Below are positions 11,703 through 23,476 of a stretch of DNA of 64,000 nucleotides, one piece after another; within the stretch, counting starts at the first letter, position 1, and each line of letters starts with the position of its first letter. A program made the translations under genes and the position numbers. The DNA is from Rhabditophanes sp. KR3021 (Eukaryota > Nematoda > Chromadorea > Rhabditida > Alloionematidae), in assembly GCA_963281155.1 (NCBI GenBank), contig CAUJLY010000001.1:8060001-8124000 (forward strand). Reading direction: 5' to 3'. The notes under the pieces were generated by a model. That model saw only the letters and a program-made list of their open reading frames with translations, was not told the origin of the DNA and did not search any database.

Positions 11703-12565
11703 TTATTCTGATTCTTGACTTTCATCAACATTAGGCTTGACTGATGCTGACTTCCCTTTTTTGTTGCTCCCAAAACCGTAGTAGGCGGCAGATGAGAGGG
11801 CTGAGAAACGGGGATACATGTAAGGTGAAGGAAGAGATAAAGCTCTGAAGCAAGCTGGAATTACACAGGAAGGCATTGGGATGGCTTCATAGACACAAGC
11901 GGGAATTACACAAGATGGGGCTGGCTGGTAAACTGGCATTGGCGGTGGGGCAGCCATTGGGAGTGGTGGGCATTGGCAAGGTTGGTAGACTGGGACTGGG
12001 ACGACTGGAGGTGGGAGAGGAGCGTATTGAGGACATGGAGGACATTGAACTGGGAGTGGTTCTGGAAGTGGGGCTGGAATTGGTTCTGGAATTGGAGCTG
12101 GCATTGGTGGGGGTGGTGGTGGAGCTTGACATGGTGGCAATTGAGGCATGCATGGAGGTAAGTTGCAGCAATTGCCGATTGGTTGAGCCATTGGTGGTGG
12201 TGGCATGACTGGCCCGGGTCCGTAAGGGTTGTAAGCTGGTCCTCCACGAGGAGGCATGACTGGGCCAGGTCCATATGGGTTGTAAGCTGGTCCTCCACGA
12301 GGAGGCATGACTGGGCCAGGTCCATGAGGATTGTAAGCTGGGCCACCACGAGGAGGCATGACTGGGCCTGGTCCTCTTGGAACATATCCTCCAGCGGTAG
12401 GACCACCTGGGAATGGCCCTGGAACGGCTCCTGCTCCAATAGATGAGAACCTTTGTGGATATTCGTATTGTCCAGAGGCGGTAAGAGCAAGTGTGCTAAT
12501 AATGATACTAAAGAATTTTTGGTTAATTATCAAATCACTAGAAACACTTACGATTTGAAAAGCAT
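11703..12565 (-). CDS. Secreted proline/glycine-rich repeat protein
   Basis: A 14-nt first exon (12565-12552) encodes MLFK and joins in phase 2 to 12507-11703, giving 272 residues. Residues 1-16 form a signal peptide ending TASG. Three copies of a 17-residue repeat GPGPVMPPRGGPAYNP[YH] follow, then a Cys/Pro-rich central part (QCPPCPQYAPLPP, repeated SCVIPAC) and a C-terminal YYGFGSNKKG motif with an acidic end. The composition suggests an extracellular matrix, cuticle or eggshell component. The first exon was chosen because it restores a clean signal peptide; a Met at 12533 in the intron frame would not. The C-terminal YYGFGSN resembles YYGYGSN of the gene at 35374, hinting at a common origin or function. 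Confidence 0.7.
12202..12380 (-). repeat. 51-bp coding tandem repeat, three and a half copies
   Basis: Units begin at 12202, 12253, 12304 and 12355 (last one partial) and encode the 17-residue GPGPVMPPRGGPAYNP-Y/H motif of the secreted protein. Copies differ by only a few bases, which indicates recent expansion or ongoing homogenisation by unequal exchange. Confidence 0.85.
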
Positions 12566-12613
12566 ATTGAATTGCTGAGTTAATAAATTGGTGATAAACT
12601 ATGCATTCATTAA

Positions 12614-12624
12614 GCTTTATATAC
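12614..12624 (-). promoter_or_regulatory. TATA box of the proline-rich protein gene
   Basis: On the minus strand TATATAAAG lies about 50 bp upstream of the ATG at 12565. Confidence 0.45.
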
Positions 12625-12629
12625 TAATC

Positions 12630-13530
12630 AAAGTTTAAAAAACTAATACTAATCCAGTTAAAAGATAAATAGAAGTTCCAAAAAGTTGCAAATATGTCAA
12701 AATTAGTTGATTGTTTCCGAGATTTAGTCATTTTCTGTCACTTTCATCTAGTTTCGCTATAAAATGAATCTTGTAATTGTTTCATTGTTTGGCTATTGTT
12801 ATTAGCTTGATCGACGTACTACTGCTGATTCGGAAAAAACATTATTATTCAACATACTATCGAGGTTGGTCAAAATATATATGCTGGAACTACCATTCTC
12901 AAAATCCAAGTTGTGATTGAGATAAAAATGTTTGATTTATTTTCACAGTTTTTTAACAATAGACATACTTCATACAATTTTAAAATCTATTGCTTTCTTT
13001 CAATATGCATGCTTAATAATTATGATTCTTTATATTCAAAAATATAAAAAATTAAGAACTATGCACCTGTACAGAAATTACCAAAATTTGAATAATGAAA
13101 TATAAATGGTGTGTAAGATAATTTAAAACCAATTCTACTTAAGTTTCTTGATAATTTCATTTTTTCTTCATCTTGTCAATCGTATGGTTATGGGAAAAAT
13201 GTACGTTGAACAATATCTATTAGCTAATTATATTGTTTTTAGCTACTTACTTACCCATAAATGGGAAATAAGCTGGTGAGACTCTCTCAGGGACCATTTT
13301 GGTAACGCTTTCTCAAAAACATCATTTTCTGAGATAAAATTTGGGAGAACAACACTGAGTAAGTTCGCCTTAGTTCTGACTATTTCATAGTTAAATTTAT
13401 TTCAGATATTACTTATATTGGGGGTTGTACATTATCTGGATCATTTAAATGCCATTAATTACTTAAAGGACAAACAGTGCCTCATTTTACACATTTAGTG
13501 TTCTATCTTAATAATTACTAAATAACTTAA
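12630..13530. other. Intergenic, no gene seen
   Basis: AT-rich sequence without a convincing exon or RNA gene. A 44-bp tandem repeat follows immediately. Confidence 0.35.
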
Positions 13531-13706
13531 CAATAATATCTATTGCCATATGTAATACAAACTTTTTAATTTATCAATAATATCTATTGCTATATGTAAT
13601 ACAAACTTTTTAATCTATCAATAATATCTATTGCTATATGTAAGACAAACTTTTTAATTTATCAATAATATCTATTGCTATATGTAAGACAAACTTTTTA
13701 ATTTAT
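13531..13706. repeat. 44-bp tandem repeat, four copies
   Basis: Four head-to-tail copies start at 13531, 13575, 13619 and 13663. The unit begins CAATAATATCTATTGC and ends CTTTTTAATTTAT. Copies differ at one to three positions. It lies about 220 bp downstream (3') of the first nuclear receptor gene on the minus strand, in non-coding sequence. Confidence 0.95.
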
Positions 13707-13922
13707 CAATATCATGAAAACACTTAATAAATCTACTTCTAAACAACAATATCTTTTACTGCATGTGTCTTAAAACTCTATTGAAACTAATTAAAGGTTT
13801 GAGTTTAGATAATTTCTTTTTGATCTAATAATTTAGACACATTCATGTCAAGCAACTTTAGACAATTACATCAAAATCATTTATTTTCCCACAAAATATA
13901 CAAATTTATACACTAAAATTAT

Positions 13923-15323
13923 TTACACAACTCCGACCAAACTGCTAACCTCACTTTCATTATACAAAGATTCGAATAAGTTAAAAGTCTTTGCCGCCAT
14001 CACTGTTTCTCTCAAATTCTGACAATGTTTAAAACACACCATTATCAACTTCATCATCTCAGACATCCTAAACACATAGTCTGAAATCTTCTTTTCATAA
14101 ACATAATAATGATGCATTTCGGTATTAATTTCTCGAAGCAGCCGATCCATCATCTCTTCTGTTGCTGCACTTAGACCGGGCTTTTTCTTTTGAGACCATA
14201 ATATTTGGAGGGTGATGTAGGCACATTCCGTGCGATCAAGGTTTAATTGTTTAATTGGGTTAAATATTTTATCTATTAAGAAAGCTAGCGGTTTCTTGAG
14301 TAATTCTATTGCTTCCGGGGCATATCCTTGAAGATAGCTTAAATTTGTGCACACATCTGAACACGTGTCGATTGCCTTATTTTCAGAAACGATATAATAA
14401 AATTTATCAGGGTACCGGGCAAAAACTTGCATTGACACGATTGCATTAGCAAATGTAGAAAACTGTGGCCAAAAATGTCTAAATAAAAACATCTTCTCTC
14501 CACATTCCAACTTTGCGAAGTCAGAAAAGAACATTAAAATATCCGTGTTCTGGATGAAAGCTTTCTTCCTAAATTGCATTTGCTCCATAAACTCTACTTT
14601 TGCATTAATTAAAATTTCCCCAACTGGTCTAATTTCTCTTCTTTGGATGTATAAATCTATAGCCATATTAGCTCTTTGCAAGTGATTTAAAGGAACTTCT
14701 GAAAACATTTCAGGACTAGTAAATTTCGAAGCAAAAGTTGCTTTGACTTGATCAACGATTAATTTGACAATTTTTTGGTAATCACTTGTGCTTAGAGATG
14801 CTTCTTTTATGACAGCTCGATCTGATGAACTTTCTAAATCACTACACTCCGATTGCTTTCCTAAAATTTCATCATATGGCGGTGCGATCATTTTTGTCTT
14901 AAACATTCTTGAGCTGCCTTTTAGGGACATTCCTAAGTCTACGCAACGTTTGTATCTGCAAAACTTGCATTTCCTCAATTGTTCTAAATTTGATTATATT
15001 TGAGAAGACTTTTTGGCTTACCTTTGTTATTAAAGCAATCGTACGTATTTCTGCGACATCGATAGCTTTTGCCCATAAGTACGCTACGCTAAAATAAAGA
15101 AAAATAATAAATTAAATATATGAAGTAACATGATTTTTACAAGTCTAAACTCAATAGATTAAAGTACACACTAAACTATGCAACATTTCCTTCATTTTTT
15201 ACAATTAAAATCCAAACATACCTTAAAAAACCCCGGACAACTTCGGCATGATTTAATGTTAAAGTGAATTCCACTCGCGTTTTTATCACATATTGCACAT
15301 TGTTCATAACTCAATGGCTCCAT
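13923..15323 (-). CDS. Nuclear hormone receptor, copy 1 of 5
   Basis: Exons 15323-15222, 15088-15022 and 14983-13923 give 409 residues. The DNA-binding domain has both C4 zinc modules: CAICDKN...SCRSCPGFFKRS and YRCRRNTYDCF...LRKCKFCRYKRCVDLGM. The first intron falls exactly after GFFK. The ligand-binding domain follows a variable hinge; a conserved LFRHFWPQFS block lies in its middle, and the protein ends ESLYNESEVSSLVGVV, similar to an AF-2 helix. Nematode genomes carry large lineage-expanded families of HNF4-related receptors of this type, acting as transcription factors on metabolic or xenobiotic signals. An in-frame Met upstream (15413) exists, but the one at 15323 sits at the usual distance before the first zinc finger. 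Confidence 0.88.
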
Positions 15324-15419
15324 GTAACTTATTTTCAAGTCAAAACTGTGTAGTATGTGCACTAGAAGGGTTAAAACTTTATTAAAATGTGGTACAGGAT
15401 AAACGTCACGCAATTAAAA

Positions 15420-16330
15420 CACAAATTTGCACCAAAAAGGGAAAGACGCATTTATGACTAAAAAAATGTGTAACACCAATCATTAAATATATTTATTTAA
15501 GTGCTTCAGATCTTTTAATAGAATTTTCATTCATCTTAGCATATCTCGATGAAAGTGTTGGTTGCAAGTGATGAAAAATACCTCTAAACTTGTAGATTAT
15601 AAATCAAATAAAAAAGTTTGCAACGTTAATTGTGTTGTCAATTATTAGTCTTAATTTTTGATGATTTAATGGGATGCATTGGAAGTAATGATAGATGATT
15701 GTTTGCTTTTGGACTTTTATTTACAATTTTAAGGCCGACAAAACTTTTTAATATGTGTGTAGTATTGAATTTTGTGGTTGTAGAGTACCTAAAGTACCTT
15801 CTACTAATATAAATATCTATGAGGATGTAATTTATGTTATGTAGTTATAAAGAAATTACACGAACTAAATGAACTAATATGGCAGAGACCAACAATCTTT
15901 GGTATGAGAACAAGTATAAACTGAAGGAGATTTTATTAAGGCAAAAATGTCGTATATACTTTGATGCCCTTAACAACAGAATAAGACTAGTCGTTTTTCA
16001 TTAATATTAAAAAATGGTATTTTAATCTACACATACTATAAATTAGAGCTCACAGCCCAACAAATTTAGTATACTGAAATGACGCTGAAGTGTGGTAGTT
16101 TGTACATACACACATTTAAGTGAGAATGACCTTTTTATTGAATATGTTGTATAGGTTGTCGTCTGATTAAATAGATGAACATATAAATAGTATATTCTCC
16201 CGTTTTTCTGTCCAACATTTTACACGCGGAAAGGACGATGCTTAAAGATATACATTTTATTTCTGTGTCCTACAAACTCATAGAAAATAGACCAATATAA
16301 TAATAATTTTATTCATAAATACACTTCCTC
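15420..16330. other. Intergenic between receptor copies 1 and 2
   Basis: About 900 bp containing promoter-proximal sequence for copy 1 and the 3' flank of copy 2. I see no other gene, repeat or RNA. Confidence 0.35.
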
Positions 16331-17667
16331 TTAAATTAATGAACTTATTTGACTGTCATCATAAAGTGACTCTAAAAAGCCAAACATTTTACCTATCATT
16401 ATTTCATTTTTACAAATCAAACATTGTTCAATGGCTGCATTAATAAGTTTAGTTATTTCAGTTAATCTGAATATATAATTGTCTAGTTTTTTGAAGTAAA
16501 TGTAGTGGTGGTGTAGTTCTGTGCCAATCTGTTTGAGGATTGACTTGGCTAGGGCTTTTGTTGGGTCGGAGAGGCCTTGGACTGTTTTGGGAGACCACAG
16601 AATTTGAAAGGTTAAGTAAGCGCATTCTGTGTTGTCAAGGTCCATTTCTTTTATTGGTTTGAGGATATTGTTAATTAGATAATCAAAGGATGTTTTCACA
16701 ATATCTCGACACTCTCTTGACATTCCTTCTAAAAAGGTCAGATTCTTAACTTCGTCTGAATTTATATCCAGAATAGTATCCTCATCCGCAATGAAATACA
16801 AGTTTTGACTTTTCTCACCGAACAGGTGTAATGTCAAAATAACATTAGAAAAAAGAGAAAAGCATGGCCAAAAAGTTCGATAAAGATAAAGTTTCTCCTC
16901 ATTACATAAACTTGAATACTCCGGAATAATTAGCAATAAGCTAGCGTAATTCAGATACATTTGATTTTTGAATTTTTTCAATCTTTCAAAAGTGGTACTA
17001 GTGTTTATTTTAAGATCAGAAGGTTCCTTGATATCGCAGATATGAGCAAAATATGTCAGGGCAATGCAACCCCGTTGAAGCATTGTAAGGTCAAAGAAGT
17101 TTATATTTTGCTTATTCAAATCTGATTTAAATAACTTAGCCTTAACTGCACTAACCACGACTTTTTCCATTTTGAAAACCGAAATAACATCGCTTGAAGA
17201 TAAGAGATTGGCCGCGTTTTCTTTAGGATCTTTGATGTTGGAAATGATTGTGTGTAGGAAATTGTGAATTACCGGGGTACTTGACTTAGTTTCTGTTTCT
17301 TTTGCTTCTTCCTTTCCTAGCAAACCACATTTTTTTAATGCAGCTTCCTTCAAAACCATCCCAAATTCTTTGCACTTCAGAAAACGGCATTGTTTACAGA
17401 CCCGTTTTTGATTTACTTAACATTTTATTAATAAATGGAAATTGGAAATTACCTCTATTAATAGTACATCTTGTTTTGGTATCTTTACCTCGTTTACAAA
17501 TATACTTCTGCTTTCCAATGACAGATCGTTTAAAAAAGCCTAAATAATAAAAATGAAAAATGAAATGAACGACCAGACAAACCTGCACATCCACGACAAC
17601 TACTAATCTGATTATGAACCCCGGCACCGGAAATATGGCAAATACAACACTCGTTATCTTGATTCAT
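16331..17667 (-). CDS. Nuclear hormone receptor, copy 2 of 5
   Basis: Exons 17667-17583, 17539-17453 and 17415-16331 join in phase 1 twice to give 418 residues. The zinc fingers read CCICHIS...SCRGCAGFFKRS and YICKRG...RCTINRVNQKRVCKQCRFLKCKEFGM, with all eight ligands. The ligand-binding domain contains LYRTFWPCFS and ends ESLYDDSQISSLI. The intron positions differ from copy 1: here the first intron splits the glycine before FFKRS. It is a DNA-binding transcription factor; ligand unknown. The spacing to copy 1 is about 1 kb, consistent with tandem duplication, though sequence divergence shows that the duplication is old. Confidence 0.88.
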
Positions 17668-18193
17668 TTTAAAAAAATATGGCGAAATTTCAATCACAAT
17701 ACGCTTTATTTATCAACCACACAAAATTAACTATATCCTATTACAACCACTCGAAATCATACAGGGAAAACACAAAGAAGACTAGAATAATTATAGATAC
17801 TCTCCTAGTCATACCCACACAACCAAATTTGGTAAAGTTTGTGATTGCTTATACTCTTCAAAGGTGGGCAAACTTTTTATTAAGATGTTACGTCACCAAA
17901 GGTGTGATATTATAAATTTCAGTGAAATTAGTTTAATAATTTTTATTTGGTTGTTTAGTTGTATGAATAACAAAAAGCTAGTTTATTTAATTTGACAAAG
18001 AACATTTAATTCAATATTTATGTATGATGAAAAGATGGTTAAAGATCAAATTAATTTGGTCATGCACCTACTACTCGATATATAACACAAAAAATGATAA
18101 TATGATTATCAGGAATTATAGTTAATTTATATTTAGTCCGTTATGATTGATATATAACGGACTGGTTTATTATGTACAAATAGGAAAGGTAGA

Positions 18194-19468
18194 CTATAAT
18201 AAGCTGCCGATTTTTTCGTCGTTGTAAAGTGAATCGAAAAAACCAAATAATTTGGCAACTGTCACGATTTCCTTGCATTTTGCACTGTGATGGAAAGCGT
18301 TCGATAGTAGTTTGGTGATTTCCGATATTCGGTAGGCGAAGTTGTCTATTTTTTGATGTGAGTAGTAATTGTATAAATTTGTTGAAGATTCTATTAAGAT
18401 GTTGCGGAATGCTTTTTGTATTTCCATTGATAGGCCGTCCATGTTTCTTTTTGCAAAGATTATTTGTATGGTTAGATAAGCTACTTCATACATATTTAAA
18501 TTTAATTCACGTAATGGTTTCATAATAAATTCTATTCGAAATTGTAATGCTTTGCTGATCATGCCTAGAGTTTCTGTAGATAAGCCTTTTGCACTCTCGA
18601 ACCTAGACACCGTCTCTTTTTCAGCATTTAAGGCCACTCTATTTCCGCACATAAAGTAAATATGTTGCTTACCAAAAACACGATCAGCTAGCAAAAAGTC
18701 TCCGAATACAGAAAACAAAGGCCAATAAGTTCGGTAGACAAACACTTTATCCTCAAATCCCAATTCAATGAACGCATCAAAATTCATTAGTAATTGGGCA
18801 TTGTAAATAAATGAATCTTGGTGGAAAGTTTTAAGTTCAACGAAATCAAATGGGGCATCTATTTCCATATTCTTACTAACATCTTTGAATCTTAAACCAA
18901 TATAATGTTTCAAGGCAACAACGGTCGAATTCAATATATTATTTAAAGGCATTCCCTGACTTATTTTTTCATTTCGCCTAAATATATTCAAAACTTCATC
19001 AATCGTAAATAAATCTCGATCCAACATTTCAGGAGTCGATAAACTACTATTTTCAGGAATAGAGATCGTCGGTGAATTAGAAGAAGTAGCTGAACTAGTA
19101 GATGTGCTAATCCGCTGTTCATCATCATTCTTCTTCCCAAAAGGTTTTTCTTTAATAGACATTCCTAGTTGCTGACACCTCTTAAATCTACAATATTTAC
19201 ATTTCCTACATAATTCTGGATATCCGGAGCAATCATAAGTCCCCCTTCTACATCTATACTTCTTATCTAAATTAATACTTCTCTTGAAAAAGCCTATAAA
19301 ATGAAAGATTAATCAAGATAATTAGCCACAACAATAACCACAACAAAATAACTGACCTGAGCAAGCCCGACAACTAACGATTTGAAAATGGACACCACCC
19401 TGGGCAGATAAACATACTAAACAAGTATTATTATTATCTTGTCCCACAAGTTCACTTTGTGATTCCAT
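18194..19468 (-). CDS. Nuclear hormone receptor, copy 3 of 5
   Basis: Two exons, 19468-19357 and 19293-18194, join in phase 1 to give 403 residues; the second intron found in the other copies inside the zinc-finger region is absent. The DNA-binding domain reads CLVCLSA...SCRACSGFFKRS and YRCRRGTYDCSG...LCRKCKYCRFKRCQQLGM. A Ser/Thr-rich hinge follows. The ligand-binding domain contains VYRTYWPLFS and ends DSLYNDEKIGSLL, the shared C-terminal motif of the cluster. Expected to act in the nucleus as a sequence-specific transcription factor. Confidence 0.87.
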
Positions 19469-20389
19469 TCTGCAATGAAGTGTTTCCTATGACTAGATCA
19501 ATACGCACATACACATAAACCATGAACTTTCTTGAAATTATAATTAAATATATAGATTCACTACAAAAGAAAAAGTAAAGTTAAGCTACTTTATATGTAC
19601 ATATTCTTTTTGATTTAAATGTTGCTAACAAAACAAAATATTATATGTTTTAATAATGGATGGTTGTACAACTTTAGAAGATGATAATATAACGGTATGC
19701 AAAGAGATGATATTTGGTGTTAGAGTAAAGTGGTTAGTGCATGTAGAAATTTAAATATTCAGGTAGTGGCTCTAAAATGTTCAATTTATGTGTTAGAAGT
19801 GTGGAGGAGAGAAAGTTGTGTAATTTGGGGAAATTTAGTGGAATGTTGTGTGTAAATTTTGGAAATGTGTGGAGATTAGTTAAAGGTTGTGATATGGAAA
19901 GATTTGATGGTCGTAGTTTGGTTTGTTAAAAGGTCCTTTGTTATTTGTTTTGTAACGTAATAAAACAAATTTCAATTAACAAAATAACGAACTATTTTAT
20001 TAAGAATAGACAATATAGTTGAAAGTACACCATTATTTAGTAACAACAATTTAAGAACTTTGTAGTTTCAATTAAAAAGAAGGGATGTGTCTAGTTTGAG
20101 AGAATGATTCTTTTATTAAATATTATATACGTCGAGTATACTAAACTACACAATATCCTATGTTACCACCTGAAGATTAGTTTGGGGGATGATGATGCAA
20201 TAGGAAGTAAATGACTGAGTAAACTATCAAAGATAGGTAATTTCTTCTTTTTGTACTATATTTGTGTGCAATTTAATATACACAGAAGATTATTTCCACC
20301 GAAAACTTATTGGCACAAGTGAATATATCTTATTTATTGTAGTTTGTGTAAGAGGTATTATAAAAGTACAAGGAAGCAATGATTACTAA

Positions 20390-21751
20390 TCAGACCAAAG
20401 AACTAATTTCACTGTCGTTTTGAATAGACTTGAAATTATCAAATATTTTTATGACAAGATATGAATCGCCTAGACTTAAACTTAATTCCATTGCGTTGCC
20501 GATAATTTTAAGAATTTCCGAAATTCTAAATGAATAATTGGCATTTCCTTTTTCGTATAAATAATAATTATGGATTTCCGTTGATATGATTTGCAAAATT
20601 AGGGAAGAAACATTATTTGTGGATTGAGAAAGGTCGTCTTTACACTTATGCGACCATAGTAACTGCAATGTCATATAGCTAAACTCCATAGCATCAATCC
20701 CAAGTTCTTTAAAAGGCTTAAAAATATATTTGATATTAAAGTCCAGATCTTTCTCAAGTTTCAATGTTGATCCTGCAGAAAAACCAGTCAAATATGATAT
20801 ACACTCAGCTGCAGATTCGCCATATGTTATGGCTGTTTCCTTTTCATACACTAAGTACAAATTGCTATCATCGTAACCAAATACATTTAATGAGGCTTGT
20901 ACAGATGCTAAAATTATGTATAAGGGCCAAAACTTTCTGAACAAGTATAATTTTTCTTGGTATGGCAAAGCTTCGAATTCTGGGATTTCCATTAATAATT
21001 TAGCAATCAAAAGCAGGTATTTTTTTCGGAATTCTAAGACCTTCATGAAATCTACTTTTTGATTTACTTTTATCTTTTCTTTTGGTTCAATTTCCAAAGC
21101 CCTAAAGAATGTTTTCAAACTATTCGCCGTTCTTTTCAACCGAGCTAAAGTAAAGGTAGGCATATTTGAGGAACACTGAGGTTCAACCGAAAAAAGACGT
21201 TTAATCTCAGCAATTGCAGGTTCAAAAAAACCAATCATATCAAAATTCTTTAATGAATTTGTTTTTTCCTGTTGTTGCTGGATGGTTTGGGGGATGATAA
21301 AATTATTTGAAAAAACACCAGCCTCATTATCGCTTTCCTCAATTTGAGCCAAGTTCTCGTGCGAATGATGGCCATTTCCATCTTTTAATGTCATTCCAAC
21401 GCGCAAAGCTTTCATATATCTGCACTGCTTGCATGAGTAACCGGATCCTAAATAACAAATAAATTTATTCATCACGTTCAAATTAATTCACCTATCGTCA
21501 CATCACATTGCCCCATGTCTCCATTAATACAACGATATTTTTTGTTAGCTTTAATACTCCTCTTGAGGAATGAAGCACATGCTCTAAAAAATGACGTCAA
21601 AGTCAGACATGAAACGACCTACCGGCAGGAATCCACCTGGAAATAAACGCCTAAACAAGATGACTTTATTAACTATTCAATCAATTAAAGACATACCCGT
21701 GCTAGGTTTACTGCAAATCAAGCAAAAACTCTTCTCACCCTGCTTGTCCAT
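20390..21751 (-). CDS. Nuclear hormone receptor, copy 4 of 5
   Basis: Four exons (21751-21697, 21650-21623, 21583-21492, 21447-20390) give 410 residues. Exon 2 is only 28 nt and encodes GVYFQVDSCR, the recognition region of the first zinc finger. The DNA-binding domain reads CLICSKP...SCRACASFLKRS and YRCINGDMGQC...YSCKQCRYMKALRVGM: all eight zinc ligands are present, but GFFKR is changed to SFLKR and the usual KC before the GM motif is KA. The ligand-binding domain has LFRKFWPLYI and ends SIQNDSEISSLV. A glutamine run (QQQQ) lies in the hinge. The changed P-box region could alter DNA specificity. Confidence 0.85.
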
Positions 21752-22190
21752 TACACACACCAAGCTATAAATAAAAGGTGTAATTGCAAGTTTATTTAAA
21801 ACCCATCTAGTCTTGAAACTTGACTACCTACAATATAGTTTAAAACAAATATTTATGTGAAGTATAACACATAGGGTGGTTTTTGGATGTAGTTTAAAAC
21901 ACAAATATAGAAGGTCAAAAGAAGTTTATCTTGTTTGCAAGTAGAAAAGGGAATAAGAAGAAAAAGACAGAATGAAACATAAATATATATAAGAAATAGG
22001 AATTGAGATATAAATATTATTCAAAAAATATCTACAAATTAACCTCAACGTGCATATACATAATAAATCTGTTTAAATTCATCTAAACTGAATAAATTGA
22101 ACAAATACTAAATGAATTGTGCAAAGACTGAATAAACCAACAAATAAGTTTGTGTCATTTGAATATATTCTTTTAATCATACGATCTTTG

Positions 22191-23476
22191 TTATAGAAGT
22201 GAACTTATAGCCGTTGACGTTTGAACAGTATCAATTACTTTGAAAATTTTACCCATTTCACACGTTTCTTTTAATTGACGTGAATGTTGATAGGCGGCTG
22301 ATATTAATTTATTTATTTCGGCTAGGCGAAAGATATAGTTTGGTTGGTTGGCTTCGTAGACATAGTAGTTGTGAATTTCCTTGGATATTATTTGTTCGAG
22401 ATTTTCAAGGGATTTGCCACTTTTTGGGGTGAGATGTTTTTTGTTTACCATTGTACAGAAAATTTGTAGGGTTAGGTATGCGAATTCAATTTCAGTCGGC
22501 ATAGTTTGTTTGTATGGTTTAAGTAGATATTGGGTATGAAATGCCAAATCCTTTTCCATGACATTTAATGAATTTTTAGGACATCCTTTAATATAGCTTA
22601 GTGTCTCTTTGGGTGGAATATTGCAGTTTAGTGCAATTCTGCCTGTGAACATACTATAAAGGGGAAACAAAGTACTTCCGAATACGTCAGCAGTTATTTT
22701 TACTCCTACCAGTGAGGATTGAACAGGCCAGAAATGTCTATAAATAAATAACCTCTCATTGACCTCTGTGCTAGGCATAATTTGTTCAAACTCAGGTATT
22801 CTCATAAGTAACTCCGCATTCGCAACAAAGGTAAGTCTTTTCCACTCAATATATTCATTCAATTCAAAAGACTGATTAATTAAAACGTTTCCCAATGGAG
22901 AGACATTTAATCTGATAAAATAATTTTTTAAACTTTGGGCCATCATTTGCAATCTATTTACAGACAAATCAAAATAATATGGCTGAGGAAATTTATTAAA
23001 AAGGAGATTTATTTTTTCAATAACTGGATTGTATGAATCATTCCCAAGAAAGCTAACTTTTGATTGGTCCTCACTTAAGAGATTAGGTGTTTTTGGTGAT
23101 CTTCCTTTCTTTAGAATCATACCTAATTTAATTAACTTATTTAGACGACAAGCTTTACAAAATCTTGTTGAACCTGAATTTATTTATAGGCTATTTAATT
23201 AGACTAATTATTTATTTACCAGTTTCAGTAACACAATTTTCTTCGTATCGACACGTATAAACCTTTCCCAAAATTTGACATCTTTTAAAGAAGCTACAAA
23301 TTGAATTAATTAATCGATTTATTTTGAAGAAATTACCTCGAACAGCCTCGACAACTAAATAAAAATGTTAAAAAAATAAGCACTACTTATGTAATTTACC
23401 TATTTATTCCAAAATGTACACCTGTACTCAAAGCCCCACAACATAAACAGAGATCATTAACTTGAGAAGTTGCCAT
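22191..23476 (-). CDS. Nuclear hormone receptor, copy 5 of 5, with an 18-nt microexon
   Basis: Four exons (23476-23400, 23354-23337, 23293-23220, 23173-22191) give 383 residues. The second exon is 18 nt and encodes the SCRGCS recognition motif; it is flanked by good AG and GTAATT signals and is needed to restore both frame and zinc ligands. The DNA-binding domain reads LCLCCGA...SCRGCSSFFKRC and YTCRYEENC...FCKACRLNKLIKLGM. The ligand-binding domain has IYRHFWPVQS and ends TVQTSTAISSLL. It is the most diverged of the five copies and shares the phase of its last DBD intron with copy 4, suggesting these two are the closest relatives. Confidence 0.85.

Noticed and set aside
11876..12558. Several long open frames on both strands over the proline-rich gene
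   Set aside because: They arise from the GC-rich tandem repeat being open in several frames; only the minus frame with a signal peptide and spliced start makes sense.
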